Source of the DNA: Paraburkholderia monticola
GTDB taxonomy: Bacteria > Pseudomonadota > Gammaproteobacteria > Burkholderiales > Burkholderiaceae
Reading direction: 5' to 3'
NCBI RefSeq assembly: GCF_001580545.1
Contig: NZ_LRBG01000005.1
Span: 124,001-188,000, forward strand
Length of the DNA: 64,000 nucleotides
Shown: one piece after another, positions 63,949 to 64,000 of the stretch
Position numbering within the stretch: position 1 is the first letter of the stretch
Layout of the letters: every line of letters starts with the position of its first letter
Program-made: the position numbers and the translations under genes
Notes under the pieces: model-generated
The model's database searches: none
The model's input: only the letters and a program-made list of their open reading frames with translations
Told to the model about the DNA's origin: nothing

Positions 63949-64000
63949 TGCGTCACCCTTTCGTCCGGTCGCATGACAGCGCTGCTGCGCGACACACCTC
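63945..64000 (-). CDS. 3' end of an upstream gene (partial)
   Basis: The minus-strand frame is open from the window edge to a TGA at 63947-63945 that overlaps the next gene's ATG as ATGA. It encodes a C-terminus ending MRPDERVTQ. With only 17 codons visible this is supported mainly by the overlap geometry and cannot be identified. Confidence 0.4.
   Translation of the reverse strand, partial: GVSRSSAVMRPDERVTQ

Noticed and set aside
62183..64000. Integrated prophage or genomic island at tRNA-Arg
   Set aside because: No integrase, no duplicated tRNA 3' end, and only small genes; a duplicated terminator alone is insufficient.

Overview
The window looks like a stretch of core chromosome from a Burkholderiaceae member, most probably Paraburkholderia. 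The evidence is the high GC content and GC-rich third codon positions; an intracellular polyhydroxybutyrate depolymerase with Cys183; a monomeric NADP isocitrate dehydrogenase; a parE-parC pair; a formate-dependent purT; RnfB paired with nth; and several small families common in Burkholderiales (DUF1841, DUF4399, DUF3311, DUF3096). I assigned 56 genes (55 CDS, one tRNA), two of them cut by the window ends. The many long open frames opposite real genes are GC-driven shadows and are left out.

Layout. 1-15.4 kb: a truncated dnaE divergent from trhO and gluQ, then a DEAD-box helicase, an acetolactate-synthase-like plus aldehyde dehydrogenase pair, a periplasmic lysozyme inhibitor, a tiny lipoprotein, purT, a META-domain lipoprotein and a large FtsK translocase lacking its usual first membrane segment. 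15.5-24.7 kb: an exported lactonase-fold protein, a GH15 glycosidase, phaZ with a clear promoter and terminator, a TetR regulator, a soluble RnfB, nth and DUF1841. 24.7-37.6 kb: two tandem mono-haem cytochromes c, a MoxR AAA ATPase with its VWA partner, benE, transaldolase, a FUSC membrane protein, an MctP-like carboxylate symporter with its DUF3311 partner, a spermidine-synthase-fold protein and icd.

37.6-41.0 kb is the most accessory-looking part. It is visibly less GC-rich and carries a divergent sirtuin, an orphan lipoprotein, an orphan membrane protein and a hypoxanthine/uracil-type DNA glycosylase whose start overlaps the ubiC stop. 41-49.3 kb: ubiC, htpG with a textbook sigma-32 promoter embedded in the end of an upstream MocR regulator gene, then a VOC protein, an aminotransferase, RidA and PhzF. 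49.6-61.4 kb: a GGDEF-EAL protein translationally overlapping a chromate transporter gene, a CopD-like membrane protein, parC/parE with three DnaA-box-like 9-mers just inside the predicted parE transcript, the ABC-F ATPase Uup and a DUF4399 protein. 61.7-64 kb: rubredoxin, tRNA-Arg(CCU), two small genes between two similar terminators, and a Cys/His protein that may be a permuted papain-fold hydrolase.

I found no CRISPR array, insertion sequence, integrase or complete mobile element. The most unusual signals are small-scale: tandem triplications of 11-12 bp at the 3' ends of three genes; the repeat-palindrome-repeat element between dnaE and trhO; the DnaA-like cluster at parE; and the two stop/start overlaps that join apparently unrelated functions (c-di-GMP signalling with chromate transport, ubiquinone synthesis with base-excision repair).
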